Positions 15,282 through 25,246 of a DNA stretch of 64,000 nt are shown here, in pieces (the stretch's first letter is position 1; every line of letters begins with the position of its first letter). This DNA is from Berkiella sp963803015 (lineage in GTDB: Bacteria > Pseudomonadota > Gammaproteobacteria > Berkiellales > Berkiellaceae), in NCBI GenBank assembly GCA_963803015.1, contig CAWDKV010000004.1, positions 868,001 through 932,000 on the forward strand. Direction: 5' to 3'. Made by a program: the position numbers and the translations under genes. The notes below the pieces were generated by a model. The model was not told where the DNA came from, ran no database searches, and worked only from the letters and a program-made list of their open reading frames with translations.

Positions 15282-16355
15282 ATGCAAAATCAAAACGATG
15301 CGGCGATACCGCCTAAAGGCACCGGGAATAAACGGGTTATCATCCTCGCTAGCATTTTAGCTTTGATTATTTTTACCACTCTTGGCAGGATGTGGTGGCG
15401 TTCGCATTATTATGTTGAAACTAACAACGCCTACATTACCGGACATATTCATCCCGTTTCATCCCGTGTTGAAGGGGTTGTCACCCATGTCCTGATTCAG
15501 GATAACCAATTCGTCAAAGAAGGCACGGTTATCGCGCAATTGAGTCCAACAGACCAACTCATCAAAATTGAACAGATCCATGCCCAAATTAACTCTGCTC
15601 AACATCAACTGCAGCAAGCGGTTGCACAAATAACACAAGCAAAGGCTCAAGCCAATTCAGCAGTAGCACAGGTAAGCCAAGCGCAAGCACAATCACTACG
15701 CGCCCAACAAGACGCTCAACGTTATGAAAAGTTATATAATGACAAATTAAAAGCCATCTCCAAATCTGATTTAGACGCAACCCATGCAGAGCGCTCTGCT
15801 ACCCATGCCGATGTCTTGGCGCATGAACATGCCATGAGTGCAGCGCAAGCACAGATCCTTAGCGCTGAATCTCAGCATGACATTGTGTTAGCACATTTAA
15901 AATTGCTCAGCGCTCAGCTCAAAGAGGCTGAGTTACAACTCTCTTATCATCAAATCACCTCACCTGTAGCTGGGCGCATCGGTAAACGTTCTCTTGAAGT
16001 AGGCATGCGCGTACAACCAGGTAAATTGTTGGTAGCAATAGTGCAAGATAAAATCTGGGTGACCGCCAATTTTAAAGAAACACAATTTACCAAGCTTCAC
16101 CGAGGGCAACTCGCATCGATATCACTCGATGCACTGCCTGGCCATACATTCAAAGGACGAATTGAAAGTTTTGCACCCGCCTCCGGCTCAGAATTTTCAC
16201 TATTACCCCCTGATAATGCAACTGGGAATTTTACCAAAATTGTAAAACGTATACCGGTTAAAATTGTTTTAGCGCCAGAACAAATCAAAACGCTCCATTC
16301 CAAACTATTACCAGGGATGTCAGCAACTGTAGAAGTCGATCTGGCAAGTTCATGA
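15282..16355 (+). CDS. EmrA/HlyD-type membrane-fusion protein
   Basis: A 357-residue periplasmic adaptor from the ATG at 15282, chosen for its CAGGGGA site (an upstream in-frame ATG at 15204 lacks one). One N-terminal transmembrane helix (about 19-38) is followed by a beta-barrel/lipoyl half-motif (VSSRVEGVVTHVLIQDNQFVKEG), a long Gln/Ala-rich coiled hairpin, the second lipoyl half (SPVAGRIGKRSLEVG) and a C-terminal barrel. With the overlapping EmrB-like gene it should form an EmrAB-type drug efflux pump that needs an outer-membrane TolC protein encoded elsewhere. Confidence 0.92.
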   Translation: MQNQNDAAIPPKGTGNKRVIILASILALIIFTTLGRMWWRSHYYVETNNAYITGHIHPVSSRVEGVVTHVLIQDNQFVKEGTVIAQLSPTDQLIKIEQIHAQINSAQHQLQQAVAQITQAKAQANSAVAQVSQAQAQSLRAQQDAQRYEKLYNDKLKAISKSDLDATHAERSATHADVLAHEHAMSAAQAQILSAESQHDIVLAHLKLLSAQLKEAELQLSYHQITSPVAGRIGKRSLEVGMRVQPGKLLVAIVQDKIWVTANFKETQFTKLHRGQLASISLDALPGHTFKGRIESFAPASGSEFSLLPPDNATGNFTKIVKRIPVKIVLAPEQIKTLHSKLLPGMSATVEVDLASS

Positions 16356-17917
16356 AAAACGGTTTTGCCTCCCCTGCAATCGCAGGCACATCCAATCAGG
16401 TTGAAGCACGAACCTGGATAGCCGTTATCGCAGGTTTACTTGGCGCATTCATGGCTATTCTTGATATTCAGATAACTAATGCTTCTCTAAAAGAGATCCT
16501 CGGCACACTATCGGCAACTTTAGATGAAGGCTCATGGATAGCAACGGCTTATCTCGTTGCAGAGATTATTGCCATTCCTTTGACTGTATTATTTGCACGC
16601 ATTTTTGGCATGCGTAATTATATCATTGTGAATACCGCTTTATTCTTGTGTTTTTCTACCTTGTGCACTTTTGCGTGGAATCTGCCAAGCATGATTATTT
16701 TTCGCGCTCTACAAGGATTTACGGGTGGCGCGCTTATTCCGATGGCGATGACATTGGTACTCACTTATCTTCCCCCTTCAAAGCGTGCAATTGGTCTAGC
16801 CTTATTTGGATTAACTGCCACACTCTCTCCTACCATTGGACCAACCGTAGGCGGCTACTTTACCCAACTCTATGGCTGGCCTTCTATTTTTTATATCAAC
16901 TGGATCCCAGGTTTTCTCCTTATTGCTGGCATTGCTTATGGGCTGGATAGTCAAAGCAAACAACTGCATTTGCTGCGCAATACAGATTGGATTGGGATTG
17001 CTTTTATGGCGCTTGGCCTGGGAGCCTTAACCATATTTCTTGAAGAAGGAAATGCCAATGATTGGCTCAATTCCGATTTTATCGTACTCATGGCTACCTT
17101 AGCCTTTATCGGATTAACCGGATGGATTATCAATAGTCTATTTAGTAAAAACCCCTTTATCAATCTCAAGCTCTATGGTCAACGCAATTTTCTGGTGGCA
17201 ACCATGATCTCCGCCGTAGCGGGTTTGGGATTATATGGGTCTGCTTTTATATTACCGCTCTTTTTAGCGCAAATTAGCAATTATACTCCGATGCAAATTG
17301 GAGAAGTTATTATGTGGGCAGGCCTTCCCCAGCTTGTGATGATGCCACTTGTAGCAAAAATGACGCCCAAAATTGATAATAGAACGTTATGCTCTGTTGG
17401 CCTTGCTTTATTTGGGATCTCATGTTTGATGAATTCAACAATGGACGCGACAACAGGACTCGATCAGTTGATTGCCTCTCAAGTAGTTCGCGCAATAGGA
17501 TTGCCTATGATTATGCTGACGTTGTCTAATTTTGCAATGAATGGCATGAACTTTAAAGATATTCCTTCAGCATCAAGTTTGTACAATATGACTCGCAATT
17601 TGGGCGGCTCAATCGGGATTGCTTTATTAGCAACCGCCTTGACCAATCGTGAACAATTTCACTCTGCACGCCTTGGTGAATCGATTTCCCTTTTCGCAAC
17701 TCAAACCCAACTCAGATTAGAGCAATTAACCCAAACCTTTCTTTCAGAACAGAGCGACCTTCTGCTTGCAGAAAATAGTGCCATCACCATATTGGATAAC
17801 CTTGTGCGCAGAGAAGCCTATGTCATGGCTTATAATGACTGCTTCTTCATTATGGGGATGACCTTATTACTAAGTAGTGTCTTTGTTTGGTTTTCAGATA
17901 AAGTTGCTGTCCATTAG
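16352..17917 (+). CDS. EmrB/DHA2-family drug efflux transporter (MFS)
   Basis: A 521-residue major facilitator with about 14 transmembrane segments. Typical signatures are FMAILDIQITNASLKEI in helix 1, WIATAYLVAEI in helix 2 and the ALQGFTGGALIP / GPTVGGYF motif C region. It exports hydrophobic drugs by proton exchange. The start overlaps the adaptor stop by four bases (ATGA), showing tight translational coupling. The divergent broken GST suggests a detoxification neighbourhood but no regulator is present between them. Confidence 0.93.
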   Translation: MKNGFASPAIAGTSNQVEARTWIAVIAGLLGAFMAILDIQITNASLKEILGTLSATLDEGSWIATAYLVAEIIAIPLTVLFARIFGMRNYIIVNTALFLCFSTLCTFAWNLPSMIIFRALQGFTGGALIPMAMTLVLTYLPPSKRAIGLALFGLTATLSPTIGPTVGGYFTQLYGWPSIFYINWIPGFLLIAGIAYGLDSQSKQLHLLRNTDWIGIAFMALGLGALTIFLEEGNANDWLNSDFIVLMATLAFIGLTGWIINSLFSKNPFINLKLYGQRNFLVATMISAVAGLGLYGSAFILPLFLAQISNYTPMQIGEVIMWAGLPQLVMMPLVAKMTPKIDNRTLCSVGLALFGISCLMNSTMDATTGLDQLIASQVVRAIGLPMIMLTLSNFAMNGMNFKDIPSASSLYNMTRNLGGSIGIALLATALTNREQFHSARLGESISLFATQTQLRLEQLTQTFLSEQSDLLLAENSAITILDNLVRREAYVMAYNDCFFIMGMTLLLSSVFVWFSDKVAVH

Positions 17918-18029
17918 TGGTAATATCTACACCTTTTTGACACCTATTTCGATTTTATCGCTCTAAACTATTGCAACCCATCTCCCACGAGAGGAAAGTA
18001 AAAAGTATAGAATTAGAAATAATTGAAAG

Positions 18030-18060
18030 GTGTATCTACTTATTTTTATCGTAGATACAC
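18030..18060. promoter_or_regulatory. 10-bp perfect inverted repeat before the kinase gene
   Basis: GTGTATCTAC (18030-18039) and GTAGATACAC (18051-18060) are perfect reverse complements separated by an A+T-rich 11-base loop. The element ends 17 bases before the kinase start codon, close to the AAAGGGG ribosome-binding site, so it may be an operator or an mRNA hairpin. Confidence 0.6.
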
Positions 18061-18077
18061 AATAAAAGGGGCACAAA

Positions 18078-19871
18078 ATGGCCTTCGAAGTATCATTAGA
18101 AACTTTGAATGCACTGATCCATGATTTGGGCAGCGTTCATTTTGCAGATTCCACGGTTGAGCTTCGATATTACCAGAATCTTATTGAACAGATTAATAAC
18201 ATAAAATCGATGAATCATAGCCCCGAAGAAAATTACAAAGCCTTACAAGCGCTATTTAGTTCCGAAACAGATCCCGCCATCGAAAAGATAAAAAGCAAAG
18301 TAGTGAAAAAACTCAAAGAATTTATTCCTGAGTTCGAAGCTCCTCATCCTTTACTCCATGTGACTGCTGAAGAATGGGCTAAAGCAGAAAAGTATTTTGC
18401 AGAAAATCCACCGTCGCATCCTGGTGAAACGAAAAAAATGAGCAAAACCAAAACTGATGAGGAATCTCCTGAAAACCCTCACTCGTTTATCATGGTAAAG
18501 GGTGAAATCTATGCTGTGGCAAATCGAAGAATTTATACCGAAAAAGCACCCGGGAGATTAGGGGAAGGATCTTCCAGTATCGTCAAAGTTATTCAAAATA
18601 AAAAAGGAGAAAATTTTGCCTTAAAAATAGAAGGAATGGATTTAAGACCAGAAAATGATGAAAAAGATCCCTACATTATTATTATGAATATATTAGGTTT
18701 TGGAGGACAAGCGGTTCGACATCTTGATGATGAGATAGTATTTAAAGGGGAAGACACTTCTAACAAATTATATACCGTACTGAATTTAGTCGAAGGAAAG
18801 GACTTATTTGAATATATTCATGGCCCTCTCGCTGCCACAATTAACGCTCAGCCAACTAAAAAACTCATGCTTGCGCTAAGTATTTGCAAAGCAGTTCAAG
18901 AGCTACATGACAAGCGAATCATTCATGGCGATCTGAACCCCGGAAATTTTATGGTAATGATGAGAGATCAGCAAATATTGGTTCAACTCATTGATTTTGT
19001 TTTGTCAATGAAATTAAAAGAGGGGAAAAATGAATTTATAAGTAAATTTAAAGGATCTGCAAGATATATGGCACCTGAAGTCATTTCAGAGCAGGCAAGG
19101 TTTTCATTTGCTTCTGATGCTTTTGCGTTAGGACGTCTATTTGAAAAAGATTTAAGATTACCCGATAAATTTTATGAAGGATTGCTAGAAAGCGATCCTA
19201 AAAAACGAGACAGTTTAAATAAAGTCATGTTGGCTCTTGTTGAGGAATTGGAAAAATACCCTGATCTAGATCCAAAATCTAAAAAATTTATCTCAGAATA
19301 TAAAATTCAACTTATTGAAAATATAGAGAAACAATCTAAAGTTGACGCGGAATTAAAGGCGCGAGAACCGGAGCAAGCTGAAGAGCTTCAACCTGAACAA
19401 TCGACGACTACCCCTTCAAACCCTATCGCTCATGAAAGCGAACCCATAACCTGGAAAAAATTAGAAGATATAGGTTGGCAGATTATGAGGGCGATGCCGC
19501 CGCCAGCTGGCATTAGTGAACGTAAATTAGAACATGTAAAAAGTGAGATTGACAAAATTCAAGAATATATTGATGACAATAATGGTGGGGATCAAGCAGA
19601 AATTATTAAAAAATTACGCGCTCTCTTTATTGAACCTGAACATTCTTTAAATGATAAAGAAAAAACCTTTTTAGAAAAAATTATTAAAGAGTTTATCCCA
19701 ACATTTCAAGCCTTCCCTCCCAGCTCCCCATCAGCATCACCCCAAAACAAAGCGCTTGTGTTTTCGACCATTACTGCAAACACAAACGCCAGTCTCCCGA
19801 AGTCTGATGCACTTGCAACTGAACGAAAATCACAAGACGTGTCAGATCATAAACCGAAATTCACAAATTGA
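18078..19871 (+). CDS. Eukaryotic-type protein kinase flanked by duplicated domains, effector candidate
   Basis: A 597-residue protein. The central kinase domain (about 150-395) has the glycine loop GRLGEGSSSIV, the ATP lysine in FALKIE (Lys183), a catalytic loop HGDLNPGN (Asp285, Asn290), the metal aspartate in IDFVLS (Asp306; DFV replaces DFG) and an APE motif. All key catalytic residues are present. Residues about 7-90 and 459-548 are related helical segments, each ending KEFIPxFxA, so the kinase is bracketed by a duplicated module. The tail is Ser/Pro-rich. No signal peptide or membrane segment is seen. It is probably a translocated effector, by analogy with Legionella LegK-type kinases; this is inference. 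Confidence 0.85.
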   Translation: MAFEVSLETLNALIHDLGSVHFADSTVELRYYQNLIEQINNIKSMNHSPEENYKALQALFSSETDPAIEKIKSKVVKKLKEFIPEFEAPHPLLHVTAEEWAKAEKYFAENPPSHPGETKKMSKTKTDEESPENPHSFIMVKGEIYAVANRRIYTEKAPGRLGEGSSSIVKVIQNKKGENFALKIEGMDLRPENDEKDPYIIIMNILGFGGQAVRHLDDEIVFKGEDTSNKLYTVLNLVEGKDLFEYIHGPLAATINAQPTKKLMLALSICKAVQELHDKRIIHGDLNPGNFMVMMRDQQILVQLIDFVLSMKLKEGKNEFISKFKGSARYMAPEVISEQARFSFASDAFALGRLFEKDLRLPDKFYEGLLESDPKKRDSLNKVMLALVEELEKYPDLDPKSKKFISEYKIQLIENIEKQSKVDAELKAREPEQAEELQPEQSTTTPSNPIAHESEPITWKKLEDIGWQIMRAMPPPAGISERKLEHVKSEIDKIQEYIDDNNGGDQAEIIKKLRALFIEPEHSLNDKEKTFLEKIIKEFIPTFQAFPPSSPSASPQNKALVFSTITANTNASLPKSDALATERKSQDVSDHKPKFTN

Positions 19872-19887
19872 TGGACTCTTGTCGTTG

Positions 19888-20415
19888 TTATTTACCTTCA
19901 GGATTCGGTGCCTCTCCCTTTATAAAAAGACGATATAAAATCCCTTTTCCCAGCACATTCTCTATATCTAATAAAGCAAAAAACAGCACAAAGAAAAAAA
20001 ACATGATCAAGGTTCTTGCTAGAATCTCATCGAGATTTTTAACAAAAATTTCGTCATAAATGCTTGCTAAATTTTTTCCTGAAATATACCCAATAACAAA
20101 ATGTTCAAGCATAATCAACAAAAACATGAAAACCATAAAAGCGGCTGTTTTATATAGAGTTGAGATAATGAGAGGTTTATATCTAAGCCTTTCCCCTATT
20201 TTTAACTCCTGCCCTATAATAATCAATTTTGCTAAAATAAAAGCTTCTATCACACCAATCCCATAATGTGCATAGGAAATTTGATATTCACCTAGAATTA
20301 ATCGTCGATATGTCGTAAATGCTACCAAAAATAAACTTAAAAAAAGCGCATATATTAAATATCGACTGGTCATGAGTATTAATTTTTTAGAAAATTCCGT
20401 TTTCTTATATTCCAT
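19888..20415 (-). CDS. Hypothetical four-helix membrane protein
   Basis: A 175-residue protein with about four transmembrane helices (LIYALFLSLFLVAF, IGVIEAFILAKLIII, FMVFMFLLIML, TLIMFFFFVLFFALL). The ATG at 20415 is chosen because it follows the amide hydrolase stop by four bases with AGG upstream; the frame extends to 20493 inside that gene. I do not recognise the family. Tight spacing implies it is translated with the upstream exported amide hydrolase. Confidence 0.75.
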   Translation of the reverse strand: MEYKKTEFSKKLILMTSRYLIYALFLSLFLVAFTTYRRLILGEYQISYAHYGIGVIEAFILAKLIIIGQELKIGERLRYKPLIISTLYKTAAFMVFMFLLIMLEHFVIGYISGKNLASIYDEIFVKNLDEILARTLIMFFFFVLFFALLDIENVLGKGILYRLFIKGEAPNPEGK

Positions 20416-20419
20416 GGCA

Positions 20420-21469
20420 TCAACCTGCGGGGATGAATTGGAACATTTTTGTTTTCTCAAATTTCTGCGTAACATCTCCAATGTCATCTGCATGCGCGTC
20501 GAGATCTAACATTCTTGGTGAAGCATTTTTGTTAAAATCGGCTTCTTTTAAATTGACCCAGATGATATTTGGGCTCAGCGTTGATTCATAAAAATAGAGT
20601 CCTGCAGTCACATCAGCGACCGTGCGCCATAATGTTTCTGAGATATTTGGCCTACTGGGATCTGCTGCGCCAAAAGGTTGAGACACATTCCTCATTACAC
20701 TCAGCACGCCCGCAACAGCTTCACGCGTATTCTGAGGTTGTGGTAAATGTTGTAAATAATAGGCGGCACGTGCAAATCTATCTGCGGCTTCATTGGTACC
20801 TGGCAGCGCACTTTCTCCACCAAATCCTTTATATTGCTTTAAATTTTCAAGTTGCTCAGCATATGGCGGGGAGTTGGTCATTACCGTGTATTCTTTACCA
20901 TGATAAATTTGAGCTTTACCATTAATATACTCAATGACTGCTGTATCACCTGATTTATCTGTAATCGCTAAATGCACTGTAGCTTTCTTTTTAGATGTAA
21001 TGCCAGCGGTTGCCATCAAAGGTTGAAAAGGGCGTTTTTTGAAATCATCTAATGCTTCATTTACCGTCTCAAAGTTATCCAAAAAATACTGCGCCCACAA
21101 CGATAAGCTAAGACCTGGTATTTGTGGATCTCTTTTGCCAAAATCACTCTCAGATAAATATAATATGGAGGCAGTCAGACCTTTTTCATTCATACCATCT
21201 GCTGTTGCACCATTATAAACAGAAATGGCAACACTGCCGTAGCGAGAGGTCCACTTTATTGAGTTTTCTCCCCCTTCTCCATTACGGGCCATGCCGCGTG
21301 GCAAAACCCAGAGCTTGGTTTGCATGGGTTCAAACCAATCCATATTGCGCCCAACCAAAACATCTGTACCTATCTTGTTCGAAACAATACGAGAACATGC
21401 CAAACTCTGACTCGATATTATCAAGCCTACTACAATCGATATTAAAGAGGTAATCTTGTAAAATTGCAT
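20420..21469 (-). CDS. Exported choloylglycine-hydrolase-family amide hydrolase
   Basis: A 349-residue Ntn hydrolase of the linear-amide C-N (penicillin V acylase/bile salt hydrolase) family. A signal peptide ends L-A and is followed at once by Cys25, which becomes the N-terminal nucleophile after cleavage. Supporting motifs are RNMDWFE (catalytic Asp), YNGATADGMNEKGL and TNSP. Substrates of the family include penicillin V, acyl-homoserine lactones and conjugated bile acids; none can be chosen here. GGGAG precedes the ATG. It lies just upstream of a four-helix membrane protein on the same strand. Confidence 0.9.
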   Translation of the reverse strand: MQFYKITSLISIVVGLIISSQSLACSRIVSNKIGTDVLVGRNMDWFEPMQTKLWVLPRGMARNGEGGENSIKWTSRYGSVAISVYNGATADGMNEKGLTASILYLSESDFGKRDPQIPGLSLSLWAQYFLDNFETVNEALDDFKKRPFQPLMATAGITSKKKATVHLAITDKSGDTAVIEYINGKAQIYHGKEYTVMTNSPPYAEQLENLKQYKGFGGESALPGTNEAADRFARAAYYLQHLPQPQNTREAVAGVLSVMRNVSQPFGAADPSRPNISETLWRTVADVTAGLYFYESTLSPNIIWVNLKEADFNKNASPRMLDLDAHADDIGDVTQKFEKTKMFQFIPAG

Positions 21470-21512
21470 AGGTTTACTCCCTTACACGCATTTGAGGCTT
21501 GCTAGCCACTTG

Positions 21513-22835
21513 CTATCTTTCAGTAAGCGCTTCTTCTTTTGCTTTAATCAGCGGTTTGAGAAAATAAGTCATAATGGTTTTCTTACCAGTGGTAATCTGC
21601 ACCATAGCAGACATGCCAGGTATGATGTAGTATTTACGGCCATCCTTGGTAAAGTAACTTTTATTCGTCCGAATATCTACCAAGTAATAAATGGGCTGTG
21701 CCGCACCATTCGTTGCTTTGGGTTCCTCAATAACGTCCGGGCTAATAAATTCCACCTTCCCACTCAAACTACCATAGATAGTATAATCATAAGCAGTGAG
21801 CTTAACCGAGGCCTTTTGGCCAGGAGAGATAAAAGCAATATCAGAAGGCCTCACCCGTGCTTGGATCAAAAGGCTATCTGACAAGGGCACAATTTCCATA
21901 ATATCCATACCAGGATGCACCACACCACCAATGGTTTTGATATACACTTTTTTTACCATACCATAAACAGGAGAATAAAGTTTGGTGCGCTCCAGTTTAT
22001 CTCGTAATGATTTGAGTTTTTCTTGCAGGCTTGCATGCATAGATTTACTTTGATTCAGATCTGTCCAAACCAACTCGTTGAATTTATCTTTTTTCTCTAA
22101 CATTTGCTCTTTTATATTGTTTGCATTGCGCACCACATTAAGATATTCAACTTCCGAGACAACGCCTGAATGTAACAAAGGCTTATAAAGCTCTACTTCC
22201 TTTGTCACTGTTGCCAACTCCTCTTGCAAGTTGGCTTCTTCAACTTTAAGAGACTCACGCCTTGAGTCAAATAATTTTGTCTCAACCGTAACAAGATCTG
22301 GACGTTTTAGACGAACTTCCGCTGGAAAATCAATATGGTCACTTCCTACCGACTCAGCTGTTAAACGCGCGATTTTGGCTGCTAAAGCAAGATAATTTTC
22401 ATAATCTGTGTTGTAATCTGAAGCGAAGCGGCTATTATCAAACTCCACTAAAACCTGCCCTTTTTTGATAATCTGTCCTTCAATTACAAAAATATTCGAA
22501 ATAATGCCACCATCTAGACTTTGAATAATTTTATCTTCAGTTGCGGGGATCACTCTTCCTTCGGCTGAGGTGCTTTGATCTATTTCACCAAAGTATGCCC
22601 AAACTAATCCGACAATAATCAATGCTAAAACCAGGTATAAAGTACCACTCGTCACCAAGGTTGATTTAACTAATAGCGCTGATTTAGAATCAGCAATTAG
22701 ATCTTCATCTTTTGAAGAATAGTTTTTAGGATTTGCAGAAGAGTGCGTGCGATTGCGTTTTTTAAATAAAATATAGAAAGTATCCTTTAGGCCGCATATT
22801 TTAAAAATGTGTTTGAATAAAAAGTACTTCTTCAT
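21513..22835 (-). CDS. HlyD/LapC-type type I secretion adaptor
   Basis: A 440-residue membrane-fusion protein. One transmembrane segment (about 57-77, TLYLVALIIVGLVWAYFG pattern) is followed by EGRVIPATEDKIIQSLDGG, a long periplasmic coiled coil, and the C-terminal HlyD-family signature around PGMSAMVQITTGKKTIMTYFLKP. It bridges an inner-membrane ABC exporter to an outer-membrane channel. Its start overlaps the stop of the ABC gene by four bases. It resembles LssD/LapC, the adaptors for RTX adhesins. No outer-membrane protein or RTX substrate is in the window. Confidence 0.92.
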   Translation of the reverse strand: MKKYFLFKHIFKICGLKDTFYILFKKRNRTHSSANPKNYSSKDEDLIADSKSALLVKSTLVTSGTLYLVLALIIVGLVWAYFGEIDQSTSAEGRVIPATEDKIIQSLDGGIISNIFVIEGQIIKKGQVLVEFDNSRFASDYNTDYENYLALAAKIARLTAESVGSDHIDFPAEVRLKRPDLVTVETKLFDSRRESLKVEEANLQEELATVTKEVELYKPLLHSGVVSEVEYLNVVRNANNIKEQMLEKKDKFNELVWTDLNQSKSMHASLQEKLKSLRDKLERTKLYSPVYGMVKKVYIKTIGGVVHPGMDIMEIVPLSDSLLIQARVRPSDIAFISPGQKASVKLTAYDYTIYGSLSGKVEFISPDVIEEPKATNGAAQPIYYLVDIRTNKSYFTKDGRKYYIIPGMSAMVQITTGKKTIMTYFLKPLIKAKEEALTER

Positions 22836-25018
22836 GTCTGCTTATCTTGCTTTTTAGGCTCTGTCTTTCTTAAATTGGCTTCTTGTTGTGCTGCAATCAC
22901 TTTTTCTTTGGGACCATCAGCAATCAATTTCCCTTTATCCATAATAATAATTCTTTCAACAAGCGGTAATAATGAAAGTCTGTGTGTCGCTAAAATAAGG
23001 GTTTTCATTTTCAAATAATGAGAAATACGACGTAACAGCTCAAATTCTGTTCTATCATCCATTGCACTGGTGGGTTCATCAAAAAGCCAAATAGAAGGAT
23101 TTGCCAATAAGGCTCTTGCAATCGTGATGGTTTGACGTTGGCCACCAGAGATCCCTTCCCCTCGCTCACCTATATGCATATCAAAGCCTGCTGGATGACG
23201 GTTTACAAAAGTATCAACGCCAGCTAAAAAAGCAGCTTGTGCAATAAGTTGATCTGGAGCCCAGGGGGCAGTCATAGCAATATTTTCCCGAACCGTCCCA
23301 TAAAATAGCATACTGTCTTGCGGGACATAACCGATATGACGACGTATATCGATAGGGTCAATTTGATTGATATCAATACCATCTATGCGAATACTACCTG
23401 ACTCTTGCTGATATAATCCTAAAAGTAATTTTTGGATAGTACTTTTACCCGAGCCAATGTGACCAAGAATGGCTAAGCGTTCCATACTTGCCATTTTAAA
23501 AGAGACATTATCTAGCGCCAATATATCTTGACCCGGATATTTAAAGGTAACATTTTCAAATTCTATATCTCCTTTCAACATCGGTCGATGTAAAAATTTT
23601 CGCTCGACAGGACGCTCAATGGGTAATTCCATAATTTTATTTAAACACTCAAGGGACATTCTGGCTTGTTGAAAACGGGTTAAAATATTAGCAAATTGCA
23701 TTAATGGCGCCAAAATTCTCCCAGCCAATATGCTACAAGCAATTAATGCCCCTAATGTCATTTTTCCATCATGGATCAGAAAAACCCCCACGGTGACCAT
23801 CAGGACATAAATAAGCTGTTGTGCAAAATTTGTAATATTAATGATTAATGAAGATAAAAAACGTGATTTCAAGCCATATTTGGCTGACATGCTCACGGAT
23901 TGCTCCCATTTTCGTTGCATTTGGCCTTCAATGGAAAGACATTTCACTGTTTCTAATCCAGTAATAGATTCAACTAAAACAGCATGCTTTTGCGCAGCAC
24001 CTTTTAAGGCAAGGATAACATTATTGCGCATAGGCTTTTCAAAAATATAAGTTAGTAAAAATATAATGGGGACAATCACTAAGGGGACATATACCACCTC
24101 TCCCCCAAGGTAGGCGACAAATATAAAATATAAAACAATAAAAGGCAGATCTACCATGGTAGTAAGGGTAGAAGAGGTGAAAAAATCCCTCAGCATTTCA
24201 AATTCCCTGAGATTATTCACAAACGCACCTACGGAGGTGGGTTTATGTGCCATTTGGATCCCCATCACCCGTTCAAATAATATACTGGCGATAATGACAT
24301 CTGCTTTTTTCCCACAAACATCTATCAAATAACCACGCAATATTCGTAATAAAAAATCAAAGACAAATATAACAATGATCCCACTGAGCAATACCCATAA
24401 TGTTGTCAGCGCGTAGTTTGGAATAACACGATCATAGACATTCATTACAAAAAGTGGTGTCAACAAAGCAAATATATTGATAAAAAGGGAAGCAAAGACT
24501 ACTTGCATATAAATGGCGCGATACCGCCATAACGTTCCCCAAAACCAGGAAGTCTTTGTCGGATCTTCAATATTGGTTTCGCTTCTCTTTTCAAATTTAA
24601 AAACAGGTGTTACAAAAATGGCAAATCCCAAATAAGATTCTTCCAATTCAGCATAACTCTTTTTAATTACCCCACCTCCACTTTCAGGTAAGATAATATC
24701 AACGGTTTGATCATCGTTTATTTTTTGTAAAATACAGGCCTGATCATTTTTTTGAATCAACACCGCTGGCAAAACAAGATTTGACATACGTTTAAGTGGG
24801 CGTTTTAAAATACGAGAAGAAAATCCAGCACGCTCCGCTGCACGATAAAACAGATCCGGCGTGAGACGATGATTCTCTAAGGGCAATCCTGACTTTAAGG
24901 CTTCATGAGAAAAAGGATTGTGATAAAGATGAGTAAGGATAACCAAACAATCCAACAGCGGATCCACCAGTGAATTATTTACATTACGATCAAAATTATC
25001 AGTGTTCTGTGACTCCAT
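22832..25018 (-). CDS. LapB/LssB-type type I secretion ABC exporter
   Basis: A 728-residue ABC transporter with three parts: an N-terminal C39-like domain (about 15-135), six transmembrane helices (about 170-440), and an ATPase with Walker A GHIGSGKST, signature SGGQRQT and Walker B WLFDEPTSAMD. The first domain reads DPLLDCLVILTHLYHNP, as in LapB-type exporters, rather than the Q-x-x-x-D-C-G of active bacteriocin peptidases, so it probably binds rather than cuts its substrate. RTX proteins are the usual cargo. It is the first gene of the pair. Confidence 0.92.
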   Translation of the reverse strand: MESQNTDNFDRNVNNSLVDPLLDCLVILTHLYHNPFSHEALKSGLPLENHRLTPDLFYRAAERAGFSSRILKRPLKRMSNLVLPAVLIQKNDQACILQKINDDQTVDIILPESGGGVIKKSYAELEESYLGFAIFVTPVFKFEKRSETNIEDPTKTSWFWGTLWRYRAIYMQVVFASLFINIFALLTPLFVMNVYDRVIPNYALTTLWVLLSGIIVIFVFDFLLRILRGYLIDVCGKKADVIIASILFERVMGIQMAHKPTSVGAFVNNLREFEMLRDFFTSSTLTTMVDLPFIVLYFIFVAYLGGEVVYVPLVIVPIIFLLTYIFEKPMRNNVILALKGAAQKHAVLVESITGLETVKCLSIEGQMQRKWEQSVSMSAKYGLKSRFLSSLIINITNFAQQLIYVLMVTVGVFLIHDGKMTLGALIACSILAGRILAPLMQFANILTRFQQARMSLECLNKIMELPIERPVERKFLHRPMLKGDIEFENVTFKYPGQDILALDNVSFKMASMERLAILGHIGSGKSTIQKLLLGLYQQESGSIRIDGIDINQIDPIDIRRHIGYVPQDSMLFYGTVRENIAMTAPWAPDQLIAQAAFLAGVDTFVNRHPAGFDMHIGERGEGISGGQRQTITIARALLANPSIWLFDEPTSAMDDRTEFELLRRISHYLKMKTLILATHRLSLLPLVERIIIMDKGKLIADGPKEKVIAAQQEANLRKTEPKKQDKQT

Positions 25019-25198
25019 TCTAATCGGTTACCCTTCACTCTCAGATAAATACTATTATAAATAGTATAGGCTTAATCCTTACTGAGGATATAAGTGCATG
25101 GTCACTATTTAAATGAACTTCGATGATAACAAAGTTATGAAGATTGAAGACTATCTCGCTGAGTCTTTAATCAAAAACACTACTAAAATGAAGCTTTG

Positions 25199-25227
25199 AG
25201 AGCCAATTTTTCTATTTATGGCTCTCT
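25199..25227 (-). terminator. Possible terminator hairpin
   Basis: GAGAGCCA (25199-25206) pairs with TGGCTCTC (25220-25227) across a 13-base A+T-rich loop. It lies 20 bases beyond the stop of the minus-strand gene at 25247. The T-run after it on the minus strand is weak, so the call is tentative. Confidence 0.45.
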
Positions 25228-25246
25228 TATCGTATTGTTTCGTTTC

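Noticed and set aside
22832..25018. Exporter of the double-glycine peptides
   Set aside because: Its N-terminal domain lacks the Q-x-x-x-D-C-G motif of cutting C39 peptidases and matches LapB-type RTX exporters; the peptides are 8 kb or more away.
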